The notes under the pieces: generated by a model
The model's database searches: none
What the model was told of the DNA's origin: nothing
What the model saw: only the letters and a program-made list of their open reading frames with translations
Part shown: piece after piece, positions 45,641-56,409 of the stretch
Layout of the letters: every line of letters starts with the position of its first letter
Position numbering within the stretch: the stretch's first letter is position 1
From: Saksenaea vasiformis B4078
Lineage: Eukaryota; Mucoromycota; Mucoromycetes; Mucorales; Saksenaeaceae
DNA: 56,409 bases
NCBI GenBank assembly: GCA_000697055.1
Contig: JNDT01001441.1
Location: 1-56,409 of the forward strand
Direction of reading: 5' to 3'
Made by a program: the position numbers and the translations under genes

Positions 45641-46075
45641 CTGTTTATTGAATGGTACTTTAACTCTGAATAGATTTTACGTCCACGAAGAGCCAAACTT
45701 GCGGTGCGGAATAGTTGAATTCGCATAAGATTTTACTTACACTACCTTGGTCCTGGGGAACACATAATTAATTCGAGCAGCATAAAAATTCATTCGCGGG
45801 TTAGTAAATGAACCGATATTGCACGTCATCTTAACGTAACCCCAAGGGTGAGACTAAACCTACTGGCTTTGAAATGCCCGCGTTCGGGCGGTCTGCAGAA
45901 CGTTTTGAAGCGATGCAACCTATTGTGGAAAATGTGCGATGTAGAGTGTTTGACAACGTCTACTAAAGTGGTGAACAGAAGCTACATGCACATAGAGAAA
46001 GAGAGACGGCTAGGGATAGAGTTCATGAAGCCTAAATGAACAACCGGCAACTATGATGGTGATGAATTGACATCT
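45641..46075 (-). repeat. Family R repeat, copy R6 (diverged)
   Basis: It begins CTGTTTATTGAAT, then TTACTTACACTACCTTGGTCC, an arm GAGCAGCATAAAAAT, and GTTAGTAAATGAA, as in R2. The internal part resembles R5 rather than R2 or R4, which suggests two subfamilies. The far end is not clear. Confidence 0.6.
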
Positions 46076-46768
46076 TTCCTGGGAATGTCGTGTAAGAACA
46101 AAGCCGAGGGACTAAAAATGATTCGTCCGTTTCTTTGGATACCCACCACGTCCAATAATCTGAAACCCTTTTTTCATGTCAGATAGCGAAATTTGTCGCT
46201 GACACGAACACATGAAATAATATAACACGCAGATATCAACACCAACATAAGGGGAAAATACTTCTCGGCGCAAAGTTCGTTCGAAGCCCACTTCAAATAA
46301 TTTACATCCGGGGAAAAATCGCATGCAGAAAGACCCTGTAAAGTATATTCGGATTATATGCCCTGCGCTTCTGAACGCTATCGATTACTGGCGCCTAAAT
46401 AGTAGGTAGATTATTATTTTTCATCCCTATCGCACTCTGTAGAGATGAATTGTTACTTGTACTCCCGGTCGAGACGACGCGGTATCGACACAGCCAGTGA
46501 GCTCTCCGACCAAGACAGAGTTTAAACGTATGTGTCATAACCCATTTTCCTGTACGATGCGCCCGGACAATGGAGCACAACACTTACCTTGTATGTAGTA
46601 GAAATCTTCGTCATTTGGAACGGCGACCACTATCTAAAGCTTGTACGGGAATAAGGTTCAGCAACTGTGCTTGTCAATACGCTATGCAGCTTAGTTTCTC
46701 CAAATAATACTACAAAAAAAAGCCCATCGACGATGTTTTTGTACGTTCCGTAATAGATATGTTTATGA

Positions 46769-47176
46769 TTGAAGAGACAAAATCTCCAAGATGAAGGAAA
46801 AATGGTGAACTTCCGCAGAACCCCCGTCCCACAATGCCACAAAAGCGGGGAACAGATTGAAGGCCCGCTTATCAAATACTACAAGACGAAAGAGCAAACT
46901 AGCTATAAAGGCTATTGCATCTACCGCCTGCCAATCGTTCTGGCATGGTATCAACACTCTTTGCAAACATCACGTTGTAATGTGAGACATCCTGTGTATA
47001 TTGTCAGCGAAATCATGAAGACTCCGCTTTTTCATAGTAAGAGTGACGCGACACTAAATGAATTTTACTTAAACAAGAAAATACCGGGACAAACTCTATA
47101 TACTATTGGAGGAATTGCGTGTGTTTCTTTTAAAGAAATAACTGTATTGGAATCTCGTCGATTGTGGTTGGTTTGA
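46769..47176 (+). CDS. Unrecognised ORF, 135 codons
   Basis: An open frame from ATG at 46769 to TGA at 47176, just before repeat R2. The translation is lysine- and tyrosine-rich with no motif I recognise. An in-frame ATG at 46802 is an alternative start. There are no clear splice partners. The opposite strand is also open for 67 codons, so it may be a chance frame. Confidence 0.2.
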   Translation: MKRQNLQDEGKMVNFRRTPVPQCHKSGEQIEGPLIKYYKTKEQTSYKGYCIYRLPIVLAWYQHSLQTSRCNVRHPVYIVSEIMKTPLFHSKSDATLNEFYLNKKIPGQTLYTIGGIACVSFKEITVLESRRLWLV

Positions 47177-47236
47177 CGTTTAAGATGATTCCGGGTAATA
47201 GGTAATTGTCCGGATAGGCGTGACGGACGACCGGTA

Positions 47237-47955
47237 CTGTTTATTGAACACTATTTCACGCTACTCTAAATAAATTATGCGTCCATGGAGAACCAAATTT
47301 ACGCTGAGAGAAAAGTAAAATATACGGTCATTGGTTAATGAATTGGCAACAAAATCATACGTTTACTTACATCATCATGGCCCTCGGTGGACGCATAATA
47401 TATTGGAGCAGCATAAAACGGCATTCACGGTTAGTAAATGAAAGATATTTTGATGTCTTTTACTTACCCCCGAAGGGCACTCCTGCCATTCGACAGGGGC
47501 CAGCCCCGCACCGTAGCGGGGGGCGGCGAGTTGGGATCGGCACGGCATTGATAGCCGGCTATTGTGTTTAACGACCGTGAGTCTGAACAATAGACAAAAA
47601 GACATGAGGAATCCCGTATGTATAATAAATCCCAGTACGTACCGGGGGATGTAATAAAGAAAACAGAGCCAAAAATAAAAAAAAAGGATTCATGCGTCCT
47701 TTTAAACACGGATCATTTTGGGTGGAACTTGTCCTTATCGTGAAGCATTTTTACTGCTTCCGGTGGAATCCTGGGAATACATCACTGAAGTACCCACAAT
47801 GCAAGACTCTGGTTATCCAGGCGCGAGCTATTCCTTGGATTAACGCAAAACGGCTTACTCCTCAGCGCAAAGACACATCACTTTCCAGTGCAAAAACTAT
47901 TCGGCTTAAACGCAATGTAATATTTATTTGATGCAAAGGCTCACTCAAAATCCAG
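47237..47955 (-). repeat. Family R repeat, copy R2 (complete)
   Basis: It is 719 bp, starts CTGTTTATTGAACAC, ends CAAAATCCAG, and has TA on both sides. Paired arms lie at about 47251-47294 and 47380-47420. The first 330 bp are nearly identical to R1 in inverted orientation. Around 47651 it reads CCGGGGGATGTAATAAAG, the uninterrupted version of the MITE insertion site in R3. Confidence 0.85.
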
Positions 47956-48797
47956 TAATTTTTAAAAGTATCCAGGGCGCAAGGTTGTAGCGGAGATTGA
48001 GGAAGGAAGAGATGGAAAGATCACCATCATCCGTCGTAAACTTTAAAGCAACGGATGGGGATTCGGAGCACGAAACAACGTAATGCCGAAGACTTGACTG
48101 TGACACTGTAACTTTGACCTACAACGGAAATACATTTTCTCTTCCCGGTGATGATCCGAAGAATGGTTACTTAAAGTTAATATATTCAATTAAAGTAAAA
48201 AAAAAAAAAGAACCGATAGTAGAGATGCGTGTTTGTTGGTTGATGAAACTTTCCTTCTTTCTTATTTACTATCTCGTGATCTATCATAAAACACCTTCGA
48301 TCATCGTCGTTCTTCTTGAAATGGTTGTCAGGTGTTTCATAAATGTCACGCGTAATTCGTACTGTAAAACTTGAAGATAAAATGTCATCTTCTTTATTAT
48401 GTTGATTCTAGTATACAAACTCGTGCCATATGAAAGAATGACCGCAAACAAAAAGAATGTACCGGAAAACATAAACAAAAGAGAAGAAAAAAAACAAACT
48501 TCTTTATCTGTACCTTGTTTTTTTGGGGGGAAGGGAATAATACAAAAAGAACTATAATGTACATTGACGAAGAGCAACAAAGAAGAAAATGGGTGTGGAG
48601 TACATACAAAAAGAATTCCGTTTCATAGTCAGAAGTAATATAAAAAAGGGAAAAAGGGGGTTTAACGGGAGTGAAGGAGCCGAAGGGGCGGAAGGGAAAT
48701 TTTGGGCACAGGAGTAAAAAAGTCGGGGGTTGGGTTTAAGGAGAAAAAGAATGGGATGGAGAAAAAAAGAAAAAAGAAAAAAAGAGGATGATGATTT
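47956..48797. other. Intergenic, 3' flank of coiled-coil gene
   Basis: No supported gene. The 48440-48797 part is purine-rich with A and GA tracts. The first 130 bp after R2 have no counterpart after the other R copies, which marks the repeat boundary. Confidence 0.4.
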
Positions 48798-50502
48798 TTA
48801 CTTCTCCAACATAGCATCTGGTCCTTGTCCAAGATTGATTATCACTGCTGTTGTCAGGATGACTGCAAATCGGCACCAACGCCAAACTGCGCGGAAGAGT
48901 GACCGTAATGACCGAATGATTTGTCCAATGATGCCCTGACTAGGCTGCACCGATGATGATGATGATGAAGATCCACCACACCTGGAAAGGATATTTGGAA
49001 TGCATGGGTAAAGATCATGAGATCCATAAACACTTCCAGACCTATCCGGTCCAAACAACGTAAAACTATCTTCCTCCTCATCTTCATCATCGTCAAGTAA
49101 TAAATGTTGATCTTCTTGAAGAAACTGGACTGCTTTGTCGAGAATAGATCGATCAGAAATTCCTGCACTGGCTAAAATCGCCTCCATGGCGTATTCACTA
49201 GGAGCATTGTAAAATGATGTTAAATTCTGTTCGGTCATGCTGGCAAGATCACGCAGCTTGGCAAACGATGTTGAGGGACGCAGCCGCGGCTGTCCCCTGC
49301 GCGAGGAAGAAGATGCTTCATCGCTCCGACTTTCACGCATCACCGGTTGGGATGGAACTTGAAGCCCTTTGTGCCACGCATTCTCTAACTCGCCCAACAA
49401 ATTGGGTTTGGGTGAATTTTCTAAGCGGTGACCTTGCAGTGTACTTGATGAGATGGTGCTACGTGCGTCACTTGAACAAGGTGTAGGAGACCAAACGCCA
49501 CGGTCTCGCAGTCTTGAGAGTACGTGACGATGTTCTTCCAAGCTTTCGTTCAGTTGTGCGATATGAAGAAATTGCCGTTCATAAGCTTCTTGAAGATTGT
49601 CAAAGCCTTGCCGTGTAAATTCAAACTGTTCAAATTGTTTCCGCAGTTCACTTAGATCTCGTAAGGCATTAGCTAGACGTTCCTCCACTGTTTTCTTGGT
49701 CGTCGCAAGATTTTCGTTTTCGGCCTTCATAGCCGATAATTTCTCACTTAATTCTTGAAAGATCTCCTTATCAACTGTTTGTTGCTGTTCGATCTCCCGT
49801 TCGTCTGACCGTCTGGCTCGCTCCTGTAGTTGTCGACGGGCATCTTCCAATTCTTGGATTTTATCTGCAGCCGTATCAAGGTTGCCTCTCAGCAGATTGA
49901 TCTCGTGCTCCAGTTTCCGAGTTTTTCGCTCGTTTTCCAGAGTCATCTCTTCATTCGTCTGTAAGGCATTTTCCAACATTTTCTGGGTTTCACTGTTCTT
50001 TCGTTCTAATGTCTCAATCACCACTTCACGTGCCGCCTGACTGGGGATCAATCGCATCGATGAAGTCGTCTCGTCTGGGCTTTCCCTGTTTTCTTCCATT
50101 TGATACCGTCGCACCTGATCCAAAAGCTCCTCATATTTTGATTTGAGCGTTTTGTTGTTATCCAATAACGATCGCCCAATTTCAGCAGCCAAGGTAAGAT
50201 CTGATACGATGTGTTAACATATTGACATATACAATCATAGGAAGAAAAAAAAAGAACTTACCCTTTTCTTTTTCGCGAATAACAGTATATGCATTTTTTA
50301 ACAAGACGACAACCTCACTTGCACTTTTTTCAGCCACCCAAGAAAAGGAAGACATGAATGAGGTGGTCGATAAAGCAGGAGAGGTAGGTTCCTGTGCTTG
50401 CCATGGATCAGTATTATGGCCAACAGCAGGTGCAGAAACTGAGGATTTAGGGAGATCAGTAAGTGTCAGAGGGGTCAAATTGCGTCGCGAGCGTGAGATC
50501 AT
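48798..50502 (-). CDS. Coiled-coil protein with TRAK/HAP1/BICD-type CC1 box and C-terminal membrane anchor
   Basis: Two exons (50502-50262 and 50200-48798) give 547 residues. The exon junction creates EKDLTLAAEIGRSLLDNN, then KTLKSKYEELLDQV. This matches the CC1 box (LAAxxG) and following helix of dynein adaptors of the TRAK/Milton/HAP1 group, which bind the dynein light intermediate chain. Heptad-rich coiled coil extends over about residues 80-310. Then comes SPKPNLLGELENAW, which recalls the Spindly motif (tentative). A Ser/Arg-rich linker, an acidic run (LLLDDDEDEEEDSF) and a hydrophobic segment AVILTTAVIINLG about 13 residues from the end follow, suggesting a tail anchor. Inference: an organelle-bound motor adaptor. 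It could also be a generic coiled-coil membrane tether. Confidence 0.78.
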
Positions 50503-50565
50503 TATGTCAACAAAAATGGAATGGCGGTGAAGCGTATGTATAAGGTTGCACGTATATCTATATCA

Positions 50566-50662
50566 ATGTATATATATATCTATATATATATCTATATAAA
50601 TATATATAAATAAATGTATAGATGTGTGTGTGTGAGTGTGTGTGTGATTGTATATATATGTG
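50566..50662. repeat. AT/TG microsatellite
   Basis: Low-complexity runs of TATATATC and TATAAATA are followed by TGTGTGTG and GTGAGTG units, just upstream of the coiled-coil gene on its 5' side. The following 100 bp are purine-rich. Confidence 0.8.
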
Positions 50663-51154
50663 CGTATGTACGTAATAAGCTAGAAAACGAAAGAGAAGAG
50701 GGAGTTGGAAAAGAAGAACAAGAGAAACAAAAGAGAGAAGAAGTGAGAGAGAGATGATTTTAAAAGGAAGACCCTTCAATGGTTTTTGGCACTCCTGCGT
50801 CACAACAAACTGTACTGATAAAGTTTGGTTCTTGGGGCTTCAGATGACCCCCTTTCTCTTTTTCTCCTTTTCCTCTTTCGTAAAAGTGCTACACCAATTC
50901 AGATGGGTTTGGGGGTGAAGACGGACATGCATCCGAGTAAACATTTGCTAGAATTCCCGCCAATTTCGTCTAATCGCACTGGTGCGGCTTATATGTTAAA
51001 AAGGAAAGATAGGATGGACAAGTAAAATGGCGTAGAAGCTTGTTAAACACTCATAGGCGTACACAAACCTCGTGATGTATAATGGCATTAAAAATAAAGT
51101 GACGTGTACAATACCATTTTTCTTTCTTGATGGTCAAAGCACACTCCTATCACT

Positions 51155-53702
51155 TTAATCAAGCAGAATGATCTCAGAAGAATTGAAAGTGTCTAACTTC
51201 ATCCCACTCCTTGTCTCTTGCATTGTATCTTCTACGCTTTCTGGGCGTTTCTTACGTTTTCTCACCGTTGTATTACCACCACTCTTGTTTCGTAGGTCGC
51301 GTAGAAAATCAATCTCGATTTTGACAGTTGCTTCTTTGTTTTTGTTCTTATCTTGATAATGGTTGCACAATAACCCTCCCAACGGGCCCTCGATAATATA
51401 TCTCCATGTCACGTTGTGAGAACCAAAAGAAAGGAAAAAAAATAAGGGTTTGTTACTTACGCAATACTGCTGTATGCTGTAAAGTGGAAATCTTCATCCA
51501 AATAATTTTCCATAATGAGATGGTTGATGATCTGTTCCAGATCCTACATCCGGCCCGTCAATCAAAAAGATCCTTTGTTTCTTTGATCATCACATACCTG
51601 CACCGTATATATCCTTTTGGGAGGCACCTCAATATCGTCCTCGTCGTTTTTAAATGACTCTATACCGGCCGCTTTGTAGCCACGTCCATACCATAAATCA
51701 ATCAGTTTGGCCATCGTTACTCTGGTGCCTGCTCTTTTCAATGCACGGCAAAGTCGAACCAGTGTTCGTGCTTCTATCGTTATATCCTCCCGAGTCACTT
51801 TTGCAAATTGTTCTTCTTTTCCCCTGGTGCAATTATCACATACGCCACATGGTTCGTCCGGTGTTGTTTGATTAATTAGCATATCTTGCGTAGCACCGTG
51901 AGATGTAATGGAAGGATCAAATAGAAAGTACTTTTCGAAAAATATCTTCCGACACGTCGTAACATCTTGGGCGTACCGTACCATGGTATACACTATTGCA
52001 TTTTTTTTTCTTCAGTTTAGTAATAATAAATAACTCTCCTTACGATTTACACGGCCCTGCACCTCTCGCACGACCATCGTCGACAACTTTGGTACTGCAT
52101 GGCCACGTTGCTTAGTCATTGATATTAGTAAATTAGCTACGCACTTACCATCGGAGCCGCGGTAGTAAAGGATGCACTCTGCCCGTTCTCCATCACGACC
52201 TAAAAATAGACTTTTAGCACGAACACATCTGCGCATGATCTTCATTACCTGCTCTTCCACTTTCTTGATAATAACCCTCAACCGATTTGGATAGCGTATG
52301 ATGGATAATAAATCGTGTTTGGAGATGATTGATACCCATACCAAAAGCAATCGTTGCAACGATCACCTGCAACCTGCCCTCTCTCCACCGTTTATGCACC
52401 TCCTCCTTATCATCCTAATTGATCGGATTAAAAAAAGTTTCATCGTTATCGTCTCCATTCTATGTCATACATCCTCCATATCGGCATGATAAACCCCACA
52501 TTGGATTCTCCCCTTGCTAGTTTGAGTCAACCCAACCGCTGTCGTCTCAGCTTCTTTCCTGGTAAAACAATACACGATACCAGAAGAACCTCTGTGGTTC
52601 GTCAGAATCCAATTCACCATATGCTCTAATGTTGCTGCTGCGTTATCCGGCTTTGGAAACACCTTATAAATAAGGTTCTTTCCTATAGAATGTCGTCATC
52701 AGTGGCGGATAATGTAAAAGAGAAACGTACGATGAAGCGGGGCACTGTACACGAGCGTTCCACCTGGAACTTGGGGTCGCTTAAGCCCCAAAATTTTCAT
52801 AACATCCTTCATCACGTTCCATGGACAGGTTGCCGTTAACGCCATGATAGGTACGGTGGGAAATATAGTCTACACGGCGTATCAGTCTGACCTGAATAAA
52901 AAGGATGCTATCTTTTTTCTTTTTTTTTACCCGTAGAATATTGAGTTGCTTATAATCAGGCCTAAAGGGTAGTAGATAATGATCTAGGTCAACTCAGTCT
53001 ACTCATGTACCAAATAACATGCCTAAAATCGTGACCATGCTGTGAACAGCAGTGTGCTTCGTCAATCACGATGCGTGCAAGTCTTCCTGCATCATAGGCT
53101 TGGGTAAGCTTGCCTATGAAGCGCTTGCTCTTGGCAAGTCTCTCTGGTGTCACATAAAGCAGTTTAAATGACGCTTCCTCTTGGCTGTTTTTCTTAGTTG
53201 GTGCCATCGCGCTTTGTATGCGAGTTGTCTCTTCTTTTGGACTAGCAGCGGTCAGCAAGGCAGCGGGTACATTGGCTTCTTGTAAATGGTATACTTGGTC
53301 ACGGATAAGTGATACCAAAGGAGAGATAACAAGTGTAAATCCAGGCTCGAGTAAAGCAGGTAATTGATAACACAGCGATTTGCCGCTTCCTGTAGGTAGC
53401 ACCACAAAGATATCTCGCTTCCGGTCCAATGCCGCATTCAAGACAGAAAGTTGCAGAGGTCTAAATTCAGTAATTCCCCAATGCTTCTTCGACAGCGTCC
53501 TTAATTCCTCACACCATGGAAATGTGGACGACGCGTAGTCGGGTAATGGCTCGTTGTTTTGCACTACTCTCATCGATTCTGCTATCAGATCATCTCTCTC
53601 TTGCTCTATATACAGCCTCCTGTCTCGAAGACAATCAATTTGAAAATCGATGTCATCGATCTGTTTTGACAATGCCGCTATCCTTTCTTTGATGTGACTC
53701 AT
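51155..53702 (-). CDS. ATP-dependent DNA helicase, RecQ family (RECQL1-like)
   Basis: About eight exons run from ATG at 53702 to the stop at 51155. An N-terminal coiled coil (KERIAALSKQIDDIDFQID) precedes the helicase core: FRPLQLSVLNAAL (motif 0), VVLPTGSGKSLCYQLPAL (motif I), VISPLVSLIRDQV, VIDEAHCCSQHGHDFR (motif II with the RecQ aromatic-loop region), MALTATCP (motif III), VATIAFGMGI (motif V) and YYQESGRAG (motif VI). A zinc-binding part follows with CRKIFFEKYF and CGVCDNC, then a winged-helix region. There is no HRDC domain, and the short size matches RECQL1. It unwinds recombination and replication intermediates in the nucleus. The usual WGHDF tryptophan of motif II is His here. Confidence 0.9.
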
Positions 53703-54634
53703 TGAATGCAGAACGAAATGCTATTATCCACTTGCTTTTCTATGAACAAGATCAGACTCCGCCATCACAACTGCAACTAACTTCTTCACTTTGGCAAACA
53801 AAGTGATGTCGTGGTAGGACGTACATAGTAGCATCCATTTGGTATTGATAAAGGGTTGGACATGGCGTTGGTTCTTACGGTAGGCGGCATGATAGCATGC
53901 GATCTCCACTCTGCGTATCATGCCTCCTTCCTGGACTTTTGTATATATGCAGGGCCAAACGTACTACCGATAGTGATATGTCTTCGAGCTCAGTTTCGAT
54001 TGGTATTTGGTACAGATGCACTCATACGCTTTGATCCCTTGCAGTTACGATTATCCACGTATCCCATCCTCACTAATGTCTAGGCATATGCACCTTGCGT
54101 TATCAGAAGCAGGAACTGAATCACGTATAACAAACTTATAAGAAAGCACAGGAATGAGAATTTAGTCATCTTATACGATAATGCCATTGTTTTTCTGAAG
54201 ATGTCCCGATCAAAACAGAAAGGTGGGAGAAGCAAGAAATGACCGCTTGTCTTTGCACACAAGAATTCCATTGTTACAGTAAGAGCACCATGACGCATAG
54301 AAGTCCTTGTCGTTGGAGTTTGGATAGTTACAAAGGATAACTAGCAGTGAAAGAAATAAAGAAATAACTCGGTAAGATGGTCATCGGTCCGCTGACCCTG
54401 TACGGTGGTATTCAATCGAAACCTGGGTCTACGCAGCGATAACCTTCCGTTACTGGGTGGAGTGTTGGAGGCAAACTGAATTTGGATGAGAAGGTTGCGC
54501 CTTTGAATAAAGAAATAGTCTCTAGTAAGCATTCGTACAATACATATTTGCTCCATGTGAGAATTCCGTTTCTCTGGATTGCCAGGAAGATGGGATGTTA
54601 AAAAAATGGAGTGAAAGGCCTTCTAAGCACTGTA
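53703..54634. other. Intergenic, no supported gene
   Basis: Short minus-strand frames (53921-53724, 65 codons; 54556-54341, 71 codons) have no recognisable motif and no clear splicing partners. The region lies between the RecQ start and the 3' flank of the inverted MACPF-SLR gene. Confidence 0.4.
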
Positions 54635-54707
54635 CTATTTATTGAAATACATTTTATGGCACTCTAAAATAAATATTGCTTCCAGAAAGTAGATTTGCGG
54701 ATGAACA
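54635..54707 (-). repeat. Family R terminus downstream of copy F
   Basis: CTATTTATTGAAATACATTTTATGG and ACTCTAAAATAAATATTGCTTCC match 24661-24723 in inverse orientation, including the neighbouring GTAGATTTGCGGATGAACAAG. It lies at the same distance from the stop codon of its gene as in copy D. Confidence 0.65.
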
Positions 54708-54858
54708 AGCAATGGGCACACAACAGGGAAAACAATGTGCCTCCCACTCAAATAGTACACTGAGGAAAATGCATCTCTTTCTTTCCTTCCTCGGTTTACA
54801 TGACACAATGTCAGAAACGAATAAAAAAAAGAATAAAAAAATAAATCAATTCTTTTAA

Positions 54859-56409
54859 TCAATAGTATCCTTCTCTCTTTAACCCATTAAGTGCCCACTG
54901 CGCAAGCCAATCTCCTTGATCCGCTGCTTTTTGATACCATTCAATTGCTTTGTCAATGTTTTTCCTTTCCCATCTGTAAATATCTCCAAGTTTGAATTGT
55001 GCGTCTCCATTTCCTTGATCTGCTGCTTTTTGGAACCATTTAATTGCTTTGTCCATGTCCTTCTTCATTCCATGTCCCCAACTGTACATCTCTCCAAGTG
55101 TGTGTTGCGCATCTTCATTTCCTTGATCTGCTGCATTTTTGCACCATTCATACGCCTTGGAGTACAGTCCTTTGGCTTTCTCCTCGTCCCATTCCACACA
55201 CAACCCATCGCAATACATATATCCAAGATGATATTGTCCAATTCCATGTCTCTGATTTGCTGCTTTTTGGTACCATTCAACCGCTTTCTTCGCATCATAA
55301 TTTACCCCTCGCCCATAGACGTACATATTCCCAAGTTTGGCTTGTGCGTCGGCATTTCCTTGCTCTGCTGCCTTCTCGTACCATTCGGCTGCTTTCTTGT
55401 CGTCGCGATGTACACCCCGTCCATATTTGTGCATATCTCCAAGTCTGGTCTGGGAGTCGCTGTTTCCCTGATCAGCTGCCTTTCTGTACCATTCCATTGC
55501 TTTAACGTAGTCTTTATCCACGTCTATTCCGCGGTAATACTTCTCGCCAAGCTCGAACTGCTTCAACTCATCGTTTATATCGAATGCATCATCGTAGACA
55601 ATATCTTCCTTTTCGTAATACTTAGTTCCATCATCCTCGTCGCTGTATGCGTTCGCGAGTTCAATTTGCACGTCTTCATTGATAATTTTCTGATCAGTGT
55701 TATCGCGGTCTCCATCCTCACTGCTTCCACGACTATACATACCGTCAGACCTACTGCGAGCACCTTCATTTTCCTGACGGACGGCCATTGGATCCACCTT
55801 GGTGATACTTTCATTTGCAGTGCCGCTCTTGCCGGATACGTCGTCTTCGAATTCGCTTATCACATACTCATTCCCTTGCTCAGCCAGTTGCACATTTCCA
55901 TTAATATATGTATGGTCTCTGTTCGCACTGTCTTCATGGCTCTGCAGATCTGCAGTCTCTTTCCGTTTGCCTTCATTTTGGGAATCAATGGCCCTTCCTT
56001 CAAGGTTACAATTGTCAGTATCTCCATTGTCGTCGATATCTTCCTCGCTGAACAGGTCTTCTTCAGGCTCGTTTTGCGCAGTTTCCTGCCAATGATCAAT
56101 TGTTATGTTGACATCTTGATCCAAATCCTGCAGCCGGCGGTTCATATATTCAAGTTCGCTTTGATGTGTTTCATTTTCGCAATTGGGTGCCTGTTCGATT
56201 GTTTGCAACAAACAATCCGTGCCATCAATCTTACTTCTCTGGTCTTCGTCTCTTTTCTTGCATTTTTTGGAAATCTTGATGTTATTCTTTGCTGCTTGAT
56301 TTCTAAAATAGCCATCGGAAAATGCCTTCTCGTAAACTTCCTCCACTTGTCGACGTTCATCCTCCTCAAGGATATGATAAATTGGCTTCACATCGTTGAA
56401 CCGGATAAT
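54859..56409 (-). CDS. MACPF-like/Sel1-repeat gene (copy F), N-terminal part outside window
   Basis: The frame is open from the window end to TGA at 54859. It begins inside the last part of the MACPF-like region (IIRFNDVKPIYHILEEDER, as in the other copies), so earlier exons lie beyond 56409. A long D/E/N-rich linker of about 250 residues follows, then six SLRs: four long (HKYGRGVHR- and VYGRGVNY-type ends) and two short. No stop or frameshift is seen in this part. Coding and 3' flank are closest to copy D. A 5-nt difference just before the stop ends this protein three residues earlier than copy D. Confidence 0.85.
   Translation of the reverse strand: MIRFNDVKPIYHILEEDERRQVEEVYEKAFSDGYFRNQAAKNNIKISKKCKKRDEDQRSKIDGTDCLLQTIEQAPNCENETHQSELEYMNRRLQDLDQDVNITIDHWQETAQNEPEEDLFSEEDIDDNGDTDNCNLEGRAIDSQNEGKRKETADLQSHEDSANRDHTYINGNVQLAEQGNEYVISEFEDDVSGKSGTANESITKVDPMAVRQENEGARSRSDGMYSRGSSEDGDRDNTDQKIINEDVQIELANAYSDEDDGTKYYEKEDIVYDDAFDINDELKQFELGEKYYRGIDVDKDYVKAMEWYRKAADQGNSDSQTRLGDMHKYGRGVHRDDKKAAEWYEKAAEQGNADAQAKLGNMYVYGRGVNYDAKKAVEWYQKAANQRHGIGQYHLGYMYCDGLCVEWDEEKAKGLYSKAYEWCKNAADQGNEDAQHTLGEMYSWGHGMKKDMDKAIKWFQKAADQGNGDAQFKLGDIYRWERKNIDKAIEWYQKAADQGDWLAQWALNGLKREGYY

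Noticed and set aside
47237..47955. Family R considered as a solo LTR
   Set aside because: The ends are CTG...CAG next to TA rather than TG...CA with a 4-6 bp duplication, and there is no primer-binding site, polypurine tract or internal retrotransposon sequence.

Overview
The window looks like nuclear DNA of an early-diverging filamentous fungus, most probably Mucoromycota (Mucorales-like). The reasons are moderate GC content, genes broken by many 45-70 nt GT-AG introns with CTAAC/CTGAC-type branch sites, fungal housekeeping genes (HP1, saccharolysin-type M3 peptidase, Neo1 P4-ATPase, Cdc25-type RasGEF, PIP5K, RecQ) and a multigene family that joins a MACPF-like domain to Sel1-like repeats (SLRs). 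MACPF-like and SLR families are large in Mucoromycota. The species cannot be named from sequence alone. All product names rest on motif recognition by eye; no database search was run.

Layout. 1-309 is the end of a dispersed hairpin repeat (family R). 548-1488 (-) encodes an HP1-type chromodomain/chromoshadow protein. 1.6-3.2 kb holds decayed sequence and an R fragment. 3218-4048 (-) encodes a multi-pass membrane protein. 4.2-14.6 kb is a head-to-tail array of MACPF-SLR genes on the + strand: a relic at 4230-4790, a decayed copy at 5326-7441, an intact six-exon copy at 8918-11744, and a copy with one in-frame stop at 12278-14571. A 777-bp Tc1/mariner-type MITE sits between the second and third. 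14838-17812 (+) is an M3 oligopeptidase with 19 exons. 18172-20073 (-) is a secreted FAD oxidoreductase. 20502-21890 is an R element carrying a nested MITE with a perfect 8-bp target-site duplication. 22010-24464 (+) is a fourth, intact MACPF-SLR gene.

The right half holds a Neo1-type flippase (25342-29811, +), an SH3-WW-RasGEF (30133-33726, -), a gene-poor and repeat-rich stretch (33.7-40 kb), a WrbA/Ycp4-type flavodoxin-like protein with a cysteine-cluster tail (40085-41081, +), a PIP5K (41240-43613, -), another gene-poor stretch with R elements (43.6-48.8 kb), a TRAK/HAP1-like coiled-coil protein with a C-terminal membrane segment (48798-50502, -), a RecQ helicase (51155-53702, -), and a fifth MACPF-SLR gene on the minus strand running off the window end (54859-56409).

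The housekeeping genes share no obvious pathway. The unusual system is the MACPF-like/SLR family. Each member has a tiny first exon, a MACPF-like region split by conserved introns, a long acidic linker and a C-terminal SLR array whose number of short 33-aa units varies from 2 to 9. Members show tandem duplication, decay and repeat-number turnover, the pattern expected of a fast-evolving recognition or effector family. A sensor-plus-pore-forming-like role is an inference only.
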